Origin: Bryobacterales bacterium
GTDB lineage: Bacteria > Acidobacteriota > Terriglobia > Bryobacterales > Bryobacteraceae
DNA length: 64,000 bases
Direction of reading: 5' to 3'
Assembly: GCA_020854055.1 (NCBI GenBank)
Contig: JADZGD010000020.1
Location: 1-64,000 of the forward strand
This document shows positions 35,788 through 44,286 of the stretch, piece by piece. The stretch's first letter is position 1; every line of letters begins with the position of its first letter. The notes under the pieces were generated by a model. It saw nothing but the letters and a program-made list of their open reading frames with translations. It ran no database searches and was not told the origin of the DNA. The position numbers and the translations under genes are program-made.

Positions 35788-36858
35788 ATGCCCTCCTTTG
35801 AGGTGGCCACTCCCGGTAAGCGTTATTTTGCGAAAGTCGAGCGCGGTATCCTCGAAAAAGTCTCCTATTACCTGCCGGAGACACCGGGCAAGCTCTTCAT
35901 TGTCACCACCGAAGATGTCTGGCGGCTCCACGGCGCGCGATTGGCGCGCACGCTTGCTCGCCCGCATTCCATCATCTTCTTCCGCGGCGGAGAACTCAAC
36001 AAGCGCCTGTTCGCGGTGGAGGAGATGGCCGAGCAAATGGTCGCCTGTGGAGCGGACCGGCGCAGCCTGGTTCTGGCGTTCGGCGGCGGCATTGTGGGAG
36101 ACATGGCGGGTTTCCTGGCAGCCTCTTTCATGCGCGGAATTCCCGTGGTTCAGGTACCCACTACCCTGCTGGCGCAGGTGGATGCTTCCATTGGCGGCAA
36201 GACCGGCGTGAATCTGGTGAGCGGCAAGAACCTGTTTGGCGCGTTCCACCAGCCCGAAGCGGTGCTCATCGACCCCGAGGTGCTCACTACACTGCAGGAT
36301 CGTGAATATCGCGCCGGGTTGTACGAAGTGATCAAGTGCGGTGTCATTGCGAGCCCGCGGCTGTTCGAGATCATGTTTCGCCATTCGGAGGATGTCCTCG
36401 CCAAGACGCCCGCCGTGGTGGACGAGATGATCTCCGAATGTGTACGCATCAAGGCCGAGGTGGTTACCGCCGACGAGCGTGAAGGCGGCCTCCGCCGTAT
36501 CTTGAACTTTGGCCACACCATCGGTCATGCACTGGAGGCCGAAACCAACTATACCCGCTTCCTGCACGGGGAGGCGGTAGCTTTCGGCATGGCGGCGATT
36601 GTTCAACTGGCGCTGCTCACCGGCGATCTCAGCGCATCGAGCGCGTCCGATGTGTTGAAGACCATCCTCCAGTACGGTCCCATCCCATCGCTCGAAGACA
36701 TCAGTTCCGAACGCCTGGCGATGCGTTTGGCGCAGGACAAAAAGACAGTGCTCGGGCAGGTTCATTTCGTCATGCCGCAAAGGATCGGTAGCGTGAAGGT
36801 GGTGAGCGGCGTTGATGAGCAGCTTGTGTTGTCGGCCATCCGGGCGGCGCTGGGATGA
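35788..36858 (+). CDS. aroB: 3-dehydroquinate synthase
   Basis: A 356-residue NAD-dependent enzyme converting DAHP to 3-dehydroquinate in the shikimate pathway. Family motifs are FGGGIVGDMAGFLAAS, VPTTLLAQVDASIGGKTGVN, the zinc ligands within EVIKCGVI, RILNFGHTIGHALE and LHGEAVAFGM. The ATG at 35788 gives MPSFEVATPGKRYF. Its 5' end lies back to back with nadB, leaving only 7 bases between proposed starts. It overlaps ubiE by four bases, linking chorismate supply to menaquinone synthesis. Confidence 0.96.
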   Translation: MPSFEVATPGKRYFAKVERGILEKVSYYLPETPGKLFIVTTEDVWRLHGARLARTLARPHSIIFFRGGELNKRLFAVEEMAEQMVACGADRRSLVLAFGGGIVGDMAGFLAASFMRGIPVVQVPTTLLAQVDASIGGKTGVNLVSGKNLFGAFHQPEAVLIDPEVLTTLQDREYRAGLYEVIKCGVIASPRLFEIMFRHSEDVLAKTPAVVDEMISECVRIKAEVVTADEREGGLRRILNFGHTIGHALEAETNYTRFLHGEAVAFGMAAIVQLALLTGDLSASSASDVLKTILQYGPIPSLEDISSERLAMRLAQDKKTVLGQVHFVMPQRIGSVKVVSGVDEQLVLSAIRAALG

Positions 36859-37595
36859 ACGAAGTCCGAGGCGCCGCGCCGCGGGGAACGGCGTCGGAGC
36901 AGCAGGCTGCCCGCTGGGTGCGGGACATGTTCGCCGGCGTGGCCGGCCGCTACGATTTTCTCAACCACCTGCTGTCGTTCCAGATCGACCGCTACTGGCG
37001 GGCCCGCGCGGTGCGCCGTGTCCGTCATGTGCTGGCACGGCCCGCAGCCCTGGCGATGGACCTGGCCTGCGGAACCGGTGATCTGCTGCTTGCGCTGGAA
37101 AAAGATGGGGCCTGCCGGGTGTTGGGCAGCGACTTCTGCCATCCGATGCTCACAGCAACACAGCGCAAAGCGGCGGACCGCGGTCTGGCGGCGGTGTTGT
37201 TTGAAGCTGACGGCCTGCAGTTGCCCCTGGCCGATGGCTCGCTCGATCTGATCACCATCGCCTTCGGCTTTCGCAACTTCGCCAGCTACCGGAGAGGACT
37301 CGAGGAGCTCTACCGGGTACTCAAGCCGGGCGGAACACTGGCCATTCTGGAATTCTCGCGGCCGCCCAACGCCGTCTTCCGCGGGTTCTACAACTTCTAC
37401 TCGCGGCACGTGCTCCCGCGGATCGGCGCCGCGCTCTCGGGATCTGCCACTGCCTACAGCTACCTGCCCGAATCGGTCCGGAAGTTTCCCACCGCCACCG
37501 AACTGCTGGAGCAGATGAAGGAGATCGGGTTCTCGGCAGCCGGCTTTGAACTGCTTACAGGTGGAATTGCCGCCCTGCATGTGGGCGTGCGCTAA
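36855..37595 (+). CDS. ubiE: Demethylmenaquinone/ubiquinone methyltransferase UbiE/MenG
   Basis: A 246-residue SAM-dependent C-methyltransferase. FAGVAGRYDFLNHLLSF is the family N-terminal signature, with LACGTGDLLLAL as motif I. LITIAFGFRNFASYRRGLEELYRVLKPGG is the classical central motif, and FYNFYSRHVLPRIG and YLPESVRKFPT complete it. It performs a late methylation of the quinone used by the complex I encoded downstream. The start overlaps the aroB stop (ATGA). The gene converges on the kinase gene with interlocked stops (CTAA). Confidence 0.94.
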   Translation: MNEVRGAAPRGTASEQQAARWVRDMFAGVAGRYDFLNHLLSFQIDRYWRARAVRRVRHVLARPAALAMDLACGTGDLLLALEKDGACRVLGSDFCHPMLTATQRKAADRGLAAVLFEADGLQLPLADGSLDLITIAFGFRNFASYRRGLEELYRVLKPGGTLAILEFSRPPNAVFRGFYNFYSRHVLPRIGAALSGSATAYSYLPESVRKFPTATELLEQMKEIGFSAAGFELLTGGIAALHVGVR

Positions 37596-39727
37596 CGCCG
37601 GTTGGCGGATTTCTCCACCAGGCGGGGACCGGGGCCGGCGCCGGTCAGCGGCAGCAGAATCTCGATGGTTGTTCCTTTGCCGGGTTCGGCCGATGCGCGG
37701 ATCATTCCGCCGGCCTGTTCGATCATGCCGCGGGCGGCAGCAAGGCTTAATCCGGAGCCCTTCCCAGGATCCTTGGTGGTGAAGAAAGGTTGAAACAGGC
37801 GCCGGAGTTCGTTCGGGCTCATCCCGCGGCCGGAGTCCGAGACGCTCAGCCTGGCGAGGTCGCCGCCTTCGGCGCTTCCGATCACACCGGTCCTGACCAC
37901 CACCTGGCCCCCGGCCGGCATGGCTTCACGGGCGTTATCGAACAACATGCCAATGATCTGGGTCAACTGTGCCGCATCGGCCAGCGCCTGCGGCGGGTGT
38001 GGAGCCAGTTCCAGGCGCAGCTTGATGTCCTTGCCAAGCCGGGCGGCCATCTTTGCCGCCGCCGAAGCAGTGGCGTTCAGGTCCAGCGCCTTCGGATGGC
38101 TCGTGTTGCGGCCGGTAAATGAGAGTAGTTTACGAACGATCGTGGCGGCCCGTTCTCCGGAGTCCTTAATCTGCTGCACATCGGCGTGGTTGGGATCATC
38201 GGGCGCTATCGCGGCCAGCACCAGATCGGCGTAACCGGAGACGTTGGTCAACAGGTTGCCCAGATTGAATGCCAGTTCACCGGCAATATGGTGGACCTCG
38301 TCGCGGCCGGCCTTCGCTGGAGCCTCGCGGCGGATGCCGGTGACGTCGGATCCGGTCACGACCACGAATTCCGGCTTTCCCCCGGCGTCTCGCAGCAGGG
38401 CGCTGGCCCAGGCCACCACCCGCTCACCCATCTGGCTGGGACAGGTCTGTTCGACGTTCGCCGGCACTTGGCCCGCGTCGATCTTCTGGAAAATCGCTCG
38501 CACCGCATCCACATCCCGTGGAGTGAAGATTTCGGCAAAATGGCGCCCCTGTAAGTCCAGCGAAGATCTTCCGGCGAGCATTTCCGACGCCCGGTTGCAG
38601 CGCAGCACTCTCGCCTGGCGATCGAGAATTACCACGTAGGAGCGGGTAGCATCCAGAACGGCGGCCAGGAAAGCGAGGTCGTGGCGCAATGTCTCGTCTC
38701 CGGCGGCGCGCGCGGTCATATCGCGGAAAGCGGCAATCAACATGCGCCCTTCCACTGATTTGCGGATGCTCATTTCCAGCTTGAGTTTGCCGCCGTCGGG
38801 CCGGAGATGGTTCACTTCCACGCCGCTCACATCGCGGGTAGGCGTCAGCTTGCGGAGCTGATCTTCGAACCGGGTGCGGTCCAGGGCCGGCAGCAGCTTG
38901 GACAGGCTCTGGCCGATGATGTCCACCGAAGAGACGCCGAACAACTTCTCGGCGGCCGGGCTGAACTGCTGGATGTAGCCTTTGTCGTCCATCAGCACCA
39001 GGCCTTCCTGTGAGGATTGGAAGATCGCCTGCGACCGGTTTTCACACTCCTGAAGCGAACGTTGAGAAACGATAAGGCTTTGTTGCAGCCGCCGGCGTTC
39101 AGCATCGCGTTTGGGCTGGCTCAACAGTAAGGCGATCAGGCCGGCGGCTGCCAGAAGCGAAGCGAACAAGAAAGCGGTGACGGCCGCTTTGGGGAAGGAA
39201 GAGGATCCTTCGGCGGGCATGCGAAGCCGCTGCGCGGCGCCCTTGATCTCAGCGATGGCCAGGTCGATACTCGCGCGAAACTCGGCCTCGGGCCCCTTGG
39301 CCTGTTCCGCTGTCAGCCGCCCGCGAATGATCTCTTTGCGGATCTGCTCGCTGCGGTTCTCCAGGGCATACGCGTTGCGCATCTGGTCCTGGATCTCCGT
39401 GTAATCGGCAAACTGGGAATCGTCGTTGAGCGCTTTCACCTGGCGCCGGTAATTCAAATAGATTTCCGCCCATTGCTTTATCGCCTGATCCTGCCCGATC
39501 AGCGAAACCGGCGGAGAGGTGGCGCTGGCTTGTTCCAGGTCCTTGAGGGCGCGCTCGATCGAGTCCAGCTTGTCGATCATCAGCAAACGACGCGCTTCGC
39601 CGGGAGCCGGCTGATGAATCACCACCGCCAGCCACACGGCACAGGCGGCGAAAATCAGCGCCACCCCCAGGCTCAACCAGGCCCAGACCGGCAACGGCGG
39701 CCGCGATTGTGGAACAGAATCACGCAT
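37592..39727 (-). CDS. PAS-domain histidine-kinase homologue lacking the phosphoacceptor His
   Basis: A 711-residue membrane protein. Two transmembrane helices (WLSLGVALIFAACAVWLAV near residue 20 and AFLFASLLAAAGLIALLL near 190) flank a helical extracellular sensor. Two PAS domains follow (about 235-360 and 365-480). The dimerisation region reads AGELAFNLGNLLTNVSGY, aligning with the usual [18 protein letters not shown]. The histidine is therefore Phe487 (codon 38267-38269). The ATPase domain looks intact (MLFDNAREAMP, SDSGRGMSPNE and GSGLSLAAARG). It may be a pseudokinase that binds ATP and scaffolds signalling. Confidence 0.85.
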   Translation of the reverse strand: MRDSVPQSRPPLPVWAWLSLGVALIFAACAVWLAVVIHQPAPGEARRLLMIDKLDSIERALKDLEQASATSPPVSLIGQDQAIKQWAEIYLNYRRQVKALNDDSQFADYTEIQDQMRNAYALENRSEQIRKEIIRGRLTAEQAKGPEAEFRASIDLAIAEIKGAAQRLRMPAEGSSSFPKAAVTAFLFASLLAAAGLIALLLSQPKRDAERRRLQQSLIVSQRSLQECENRSQAIFQSSQEGLVLMDDKGYIQQFSPAAEKLFGVSSVDIIGQSLSKLLPALDRTRFEDQLRKLTPTRDVSGVEVNHLRPDGGKLKLEMSIRKSVEGRMLIAAFRDMTARAAGDETLRHDLAFLAAVLDATRSYVVILDRQARVLRCNRASEMLAGRSSLDLQGRHFAEIFTPRDVDAVRAIFQKIDAGQVPANVEQTCPSQMGERVVAWASALLRDAGGKPEFVVVTGSDVTGIRREAPAKAGRDEVHHIAGELAFNLGNLLTNVSGYADLVLAAIAPDDPNHADVQQIKDSGERAATIVRKLLSFTGRNTSHPKALDLNATASAAAKMAARLGKDIKLRLELAPHPPQALADAAQLTQIIGMLFDNAREAMPAGGQVVVRTGVIGSAEGGDLARLSVSDSGRGMSPNELRRLFQPFFTTKDPGKGSGLSLAAARGMIEQAGGMIRASAEPGKGTTIEILLPLTGAGPGPRLVEKSANRR

Positions 39728-39815
39728 GGCTTCTCTAGCAGCAGCCTACCTGGGGAGGCAGCCTCGTGGGCAGAAGCGCGAGGTCTAGGACGTACTGGTT
39801 ACGGTGGTACCCGAT

Positions 39816-40016
39816 TTATCCGCCACCGACAAATCGCACGATCTCCAGACGCGAACCATCGTTGACGATCGTTCTGGGCCAATCCCGTTGTTTGACGATC
39901 TTTTTGTCCAGTTCGACCGCCACGCGCGATGGCTCGATCTCCAGTTGGAGCAGTAATTCGAGCACCGTTACCGGCGCCGGAAATTTGTGGCTCTCGCCAT
40001 TGACCTGAATTTGCAT
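39816..40016 (-). CDS. thiS: Sulfur carrier protein ThiS
   Basis: A 66-residue ubiquitin-fold protein starting MQIQVNGESHKFPAPVTV and ending FVGGG, the Gly-Gly C-terminus that is adenylated and thiocarboxylated. RVAVELDKKIVKQRDW is the family's central motif. It donates sulfur for the thiazole ring of thiamine. No thiG, thiF or thiE is adjacent, and I saw no TPP riboswitch in the upstream 200 bases. The gene may serve another sulfur pathway, but the sequence is typical ThiS. Confidence 0.88.
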   Translation of the reverse strand: MQIQVNGESHKFPAPVTVLELLLQLEIEPSRVAVELDKKIVKQRDWPRTIVNDGSRLEIVRFVGGG

Positions 40017-40220
40017 CGGCTAGGGTGTTCTACACTCCTCCTTGCTGCTCATTATATAATTCGAACAGCTACCGATTTGCCAGATTCAACCGTAGCCGTC
40101 GCCGGATCGGCCGGGCGAGCGGGCCGTTGTGTGTGCTTTCTCGTTTGCTCCGCTGCGAGTTGCACTGGGAATGAAGAAAGCTGGCGTCCGAGTGCAGTAA
40201 CTGTGACCGCTCACTGAGTC

Positions 40221-40661
40221 ATGCGTCCTTATACAGAGATTTACTTCCCCGTTGTTGTTCAGATCATAATTGCAATCGCCGTAGCGGCCGGCATGGTCGG
40301 CGGATCCTTCCTGCTTGGAAAGAAGGTCCGCAATCGTGTCAAGGACACCCCGTACGAATCGGGCATGCAGCCGGTGGGCTCCGCCCGGGAACGCTTCAGC
40401 GTGAAGTTTTACCTGGTGGCGATGATTTTCATTCTGTTCGATATTGAAGCCATGTTCCTATACCCATGGGCCGTGGTATACCGGGAATTAAAGTTGTTTG
40501 CCTTTGTCGAGATGCTGGTGTTTGTCGTCCTGATCCTGTCAGGGTTCTTCTACATCTGGAAGAAGGGCGCGCTGGACTGGGCTCCGGAGAGTGATAAGAA
40601 GACGGAGCCGAAGCCGCTTCCCGCCGAAGCCTCCATTGCAACCATCCTGAATCGGCACTAG
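40221..40661 (+). CDS. nuoA: NADH-quinone oxidoreductase subunit A
   Basis: A 146-residue membrane subunit with three helices (VQIIIAIAVAAGMVGGSFLL, FYLVAMIFILFDIEAMFLYP and VEMLVFVVLILSGFFYIW). The loop TPYESGMQPVG between helices 1 and 2 is the conserved cysteine-loop region, but Cys is replaced by Met. FDIEAMFLYPW is the NuoA signature. It opens the complex I operon. The following gene is nuoC, not nuoB as in most operons. About 200 bases upstream hold no gene and must contain the promoter. Confidence 0.95.
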   Translation: MRPYTEIYFPVVVQIIIAIAVAAGMVGGSFLLGKKVRNRVKDTPYESGMQPVGSARERFSVKFYLVAMIFILFDIEAMFLYPWAVVYRELKLFAFVEMLVFVVLILSGFFYIWKKGALDWAPESDKKTEPKPLPAEASIATILNRH

Positions 40662-40730
40662 CTCACATGCCCGGCCAACGATAAGAGACAGATCGAAGGC
40701 TGCCCGCGTGGGCGGGCGGCGGGAGATTCG

Positions 40731-41219
40731 ATGATTGCTGAAGCACTGAGGGAAATTCCGATCGTCGCGGCGATCGAGAGATGGGATTCGTCAGCCGTCA
40801 GCGGCGGGACGCTGGAACATCGGGAAGTGGCGCTTGAGATCCGTCCCGGAAGCATCGTGGCGGTTTGCGAATTTCTGAAGCGCGAGCACGGGTTCGAGCG
40901 CCTGGGTGGGCTTACCTGCGTGGACTGGTATCCATCGGAACCCCGCTTCCAGGTGGTCTACCTGCTTCACTCCATCTCGCGAAACGAGCGGTTGCGGTTG
41001 TTGGTGCGCCTGGAGGGCGATGCGCCGGTGGTCGAATCGGTAACCGGCGTTTGGCGATCGGCGAATTTTTACGAGCGTGAGGTGTTCGACCTGTTCGGGG
41101 TGCGGTTTCGGAATCACCCCGATCTCACACGGATCATGATGCCCGAAGACTGGGAAGGGCATCCGCTGCGCAAGGATTACGACCTCCAGGGCGGCCGCTA
41201 CGGCTACAGGAATCAATAG
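40731..41219 (+). CDS. nuoC: NADH-quinone oxidoreductase subunit C
   Basis: A 162-residue peripheral-arm subunit. The family signature is FYEREVFDLFGVRFRNHPDL followed by MMPEDWEGHPLRKDY. ERLGGLTCVDWYP lies in the N-terminal fold. It docks NuoD and NuoB on the connecting module. The 69-base gap after nuoA is too short for nuoB and has no open frame of use; GGGAG precedes the ATG. Confidence 0.95.
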   Translation: MIAEALREIPIVAAIERWDSSAVSGGTLEHREVALEIRPGSIVAVCEFLKREHGFERLGGLTCVDWYPSEPRFQVVYLLHSISRNERLRLLVRLEGDAPVVESVTGVWRSANFYEREVFDLFGVRFRNHPDLTRIMMPEDWEGHPLRKDYDLQGGRYGYRNQ

Positions 41220-41230
41220 GAAATCGAACT

Positions 41231-42457
41231 ATGAGTGACGTGGCGAATCCGGCCCCGGCCGCGACTGGCGAACAGCACGAATCTTCCAGCGGTCCGCGCC
41301 GCCTGGTCCTGAACATGGGGCCGCAGCACCCCTCCACCCACGGCGTGTTGCGCATCCTGATCGAGCTGGAAGGAGAGACCATCGTCAAGGCGAACCCCGA
41401 TATCGGCTTCCTTCACACGGGAATCGAAAAGCAGGCCGAAAACGAACACTGGCCGCAGGTTACGCCCCTTACCGACCGCACCGATTACCTCTCCAACCTG
41501 ATCAACAATCTCGGCTACGCGCTGGCGGTGGAAAAGCTGCTCCAGGTGGAAGTTCCGCCCATGGCGCAGTGGATGCGGGTGATGCTATGTGAGTTGCAGC
41601 GCATCAGCAGCCACCTGGTCTGGCTGGGAACCCACGCCATGGACACCGGCGCGATGACGGTGTTTTTCTACTGCTTCCGCGAGCGCGAGAACATTCTGCG
41701 GCTGTTTGAGATGTTCTCCGGCCAAAGGATGATGACCAGCTACATCCGCATCGGCGGACTCGCGCTTGAGCCGCCCCGCGGTTGGGAAAAGGCGGTCGGC
41801 GGCTTCATACGCGATTTCCCTTCGAAGGTGGATGAGTATGAAGACCTGCTTTCGAAAAACCCGATCTTCCTGAGGCGTACCCAGGGCGTCGGGTTTATGA
41901 GCCTGGAAGATCTGATCGACATCGGGGTCACCGGACCGCTGCTGCGCGCTGCGGGGCTGAAGTGGGACATCCGCAAGAGCGAGCCCTACTCGAGCTACGA
42001 GAGATTCGATTTCGAGATTCCCACCCGGACCGCCAGCGACGTGTATGCCCGGTACCAGGTGAGGATCGACGAGATGCGGCAGAGCCAGCGCATCGTGGTG
42101 CAGGCGATGGAGGGAATGCCCTTGGGCGCATGGAAGACCGATGCGCCTCGGGTGGTGCTGCCCGACCGGGAGAAGATGAAGACCCAGATCGAGGCGCTGA
42201 TCTACCACTTCAAGCTGGTCACCGAAGGCATCCTGGTGCCTCGCGGTGAGGCTTATTCCTGTGTGGAATCGCCGCGCGGAGAGCTGGGCTTTTATGTCGT
42301 GAGCGACGGCAGCGCCAACCCCTACCGGGTGTTTATGCGCACACCGAGTTTCGCCAACCTGCAGGCTTTGGGGCCCATGGTGGAAGGAACCCTGATCGCC
42401 GATTCGGTCGCCTCCATCGGCAGTCTCGACTTTGTGCTGGGCGACGTGGACCGGTAG
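41231..42457 (+). CDS. nuoD: NADH-quinone oxidoreductase subunit D
   Basis: A 408-residue 49-kDa-type subunit forming much of the quinone pocket. NMGPQHPSTHGVLR carries the conserved quinone-site His, and GFLHTGIEK follows. The C-terminus GSLDFVLGDVDR is diagnostic. A short Ala/Pro-rich N-terminal tail precedes the conserved region. It is 11 bases downstream of nuoC. NuoD is unfused to NuoC, unlike in E. coli. Confidence 0.97.
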   Translation: MSDVANPAPAATGEQHESSSGPRRLVLNMGPQHPSTHGVLRILIELEGETIVKANPDIGFLHTGIEKQAENEHWPQVTPLTDRTDYLSNLINNLGYALAVEKLLQVEVPPMAQWMRVMLCELQRISSHLVWLGTHAMDTGAMTVFFYCFRERENILRLFEMFSGQRMMTSYIRIGGLALEPPRGWEKAVGGFIRDFPSKVDEYEDLLSKNPIFLRRTQGVGFMSLEDLIDIGVTGPLLRAAGLKWDIRKSEPYSSYERFDFEIPTRTASDVYARYQVRIDEMRQSQRIVVQAMEGMPLGAWKTDAPRVVLPDREKMKTQIEALIYHFKLVTEGILVPRGEAYSCVESPRGELGFYVVSDGSANPYRVFMRTPSFANLQALGPMVEGTLIADSVASIGSLDFVLGDVDR

Positions 42458-42481
42458 TGGATCTCGAGGATTGAGCGTGGA

Positions 42482-42964
42482 ATGACTTTTTCACCGGAAT
42501 TGGAAGCTAAGTTCGACAAACTGATGAAGAGCTACCCGCCCGGGCGGCTACGCTCGGCGCTGGTTCCCATGCTGTTGTTCGGCCAGGATGAGTTAGGGTC
42601 GATTACCCCGGAGTTGATCGATGAGATCGTCAATCGCATCGGCGTGACCCGGCTGCAGGTGCAGGAGGTGCTCAGCTACTACTCCATGCTGCACACCAAG
42701 CCGCTTGGCAGGCATCACGTCCAGGTGTGCACCAACATCAGTTGCCTGCTGCGCGGCGGCGACAAGCTGTGGGACCACGTGTGCGAAAGGACAGGACTGA
42801 AGAACAAGGAGGTTTCGGCCGACGGCCAGGTCTCGATCGAGGAAGTGGAGTGCATCGGAGCCTGCTCCTGGGCGCCGGCCGTTCAGGTGAATTACGACTT
42901 CCACCACAACGTCACCCGGGAAGAGTTGGACCGGCTGCTCGACGGACTGGAAAAGAAACAGTAA
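42482..42964 (+). CDS. nuoE: NADH-quinone oxidoreductase subunit E
   Basis: A 160-residue 24-kDa-type subunit carrying the N1a [2Fe-2S] cluster. The four ligands are visible in VCTNISCLLRGG (Cys-x4-Cys) and ECIGACSWAPAVQVN (Cys-x3-Cys). The N-terminal helical part has PEL-DEI features. It pairs with NuoF in the NADH dehydrogenase module. The next start lies three bases after the stop. Confidence 0.96.
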   Translation: MTFSPELEAKFDKLMKSYPPGRLRSALVPMLLFGQDELGSITPELIDEIVNRIGVTRLQVQEVLSYYSMLHTKPLGRHHVQVCTNISCLLRGGDKLWDHVCERTGLKNKEVSADGQVSIEEVECIGACSWAPAVQVNYDFHHNVTREELDRLLDGLEKKQ

Positions 42965-42967
42965 GCG

Positions 42968-44278
42968 ATGCTTTACAACAAACCGGATCCGCAGGAAGTG
43001 AAGGTGCTCACGAGGCGCTTCGGGTTGGAGAACTCGGCCTCCATCGATACCTACCTCGCCACTGATGGCTATCAGGGGTTTCTGAAGGCGCGTGAGATGA
43101 CGCCCGACGACATCATCACGGAAGTGAAGACCTCCAACCTGCGCGGACGCGGCGGCGCAGGGTTCCCCACGGGGATGAAGTGGGGCTTTGTTCCGCGTAC
43201 CTCGCCGAAGCCGAAATACATCGTGGTGAACGGCGATGAGAGCGAGCCGGGCACCTGCAAGGACCGGCTGCTGATTGAGAACGACCCGCACCAGTTGCTG
43301 GAAGGAATGATGATCGCGGGCCTGGCGGTGGACGCACATGCCGGTTACGTCTACATTCGCGGCGAGTACCGTTACCTGATTGACATTCTGGATAAGGCCA
43401 TCGCCGAGGCGTATTCGCGCGGCTGGCTGGGGAAGAACATTCAGGGCACGGGCTTCGATTTCGACGTTTACACGCAGACCGGTGCGGGCGCTTATGAGTG
43501 CGGCGAGGAGTCGGCGTTGCTCGAATCGCTCGAAGGCAAGCGCGGCGTGCCACGCATCCGGCCTCCATTTCCGGCGGTCTCGGGAGCCTTTCAGTGCCCC
43601 ACGGTTCTAAATAATGTGGAAACCTACTCCGCGGTGCCGTCGATCCTGCGCGATGGCGGAGCGGCCTTCGCCAGCCTGGGCACGCCGCGCAACGGCGGCA
43701 CCCGGCTGTTCTGTCTGTCCGGGCACATCAACCGCCCCGGCGTGTATGAACTGCCGATGGGGTTCAACCTGCTCCGCATGATCGAAGAGGTCGGCGGCGG
43801 AGTGTGGAGAGGCAAGAAGTTGAAGGCGGTAATCCCAGGCGGCTCTTCCTGCCCGGTGCTAACGGCCGACGAGTGCGATCTGGCGATGGATTACGATACC
43901 CTGGCCAAGGCCAAGACCATGCTCGGTTCGGGTGGCGTAGTAGTGATGGACGAGGATACCTGCATGGTGAAGGCCGCCATGCGCATCATGCGCTTTTATG
44001 CGCATGAAAGCTGCGGCTGGTGCATTCCCTGCCGCGAAGGCACGGCTTGGCTGCGCAAATTGCTGATCCGGTTTCATGACGGCGGCGGCGCGCGGAGCGA
44101 TATAGACCTGATCGGCGACGTAGCCCGCAACATGCTGGGGCGCACCTTCTGCCCGCTCGGCGACGCTGCCGCGATGCCCACCATTTCCTTTGTGGAGAAG
44201 TTTCGCGGCGAGTTTGAGGCGCATCTGGCAGGACGGCCCTGTCCGCACGAGCATGCCGATCACCTGGCGCTGGTTTAA
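42968..44278 (+). CDS. nuoF: NADH-quinone oxidoreductase subunit F
   Basis: A 436-residue 51-kDa-type subunit that oxidises NADH. The NADH/FMN-binding glycine motif is GRGGAGFPTGMKW, and the FMN region is NGDESEPGT. GAYECGEESALLESLEG is conserved. The N3 [4Fe-4S] cluster ligands are in ESCGWCIPCREG and TFCPLGDAA. It lies eight bases before nuoG. All expected cofactors are represented. Confidence 0.97.
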   Translation: MLYNKPDPQEVKVLTRRFGLENSASIDTYLATDGYQGFLKAREMTPDDIITEVKTSNLRGRGGAGFPTGMKWGFVPRTSPKPKYIVVNGDESEPGTCKDRLLIENDPHQLLEGMMIAGLAVDAHAGYVYIRGEYRYLIDILDKAIAEAYSRGWLGKNIQGTGFDFDVYTQTGAGAYECGEESALLESLEGKRGVPRIRPPFPAVSGAFQCPTVLNNVETYSAVPSILRDGGAAFASLGTPRNGGTRLFCLSGHINRPGVYELPMGFNLLRMIEEVGGGVWRGKKLKAVIPGGSSCPVLTADECDLAMDYDTLAKAKTMLGSGGVVVMDEDTCMVKAAMRIMRFYAHESCGWCIPCREGTAWLRKLLIRFHDGGGARSDIDLIGDVARNMLGRTFCPLGDAAAMPTISFVEKFRGEFEAHLAGRPCPHEHADHLALV

Positions 44279-44286
44279 AGAAATTC

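Noticed and set aside
40051..40060. TATAAT within the self-complementary ATTATATAAT upstream of nuoA and thiS
   Set aside because: It fits a -10 box in either direction, but no acceptable -35 lies 16-18 bases away on either strand.
40017..40220. TPP riboswitch in front of thiS
   Set aside because: I looked for the CTGAGA and ACCTGATC-type conserved cores on the minus strand and saw neither.
40662..40730. Space between nuoA and nuoC examined for a short or broken nuoB
   Set aside because: Only 69 bases, without the Cys motifs of NuoB in any frame.
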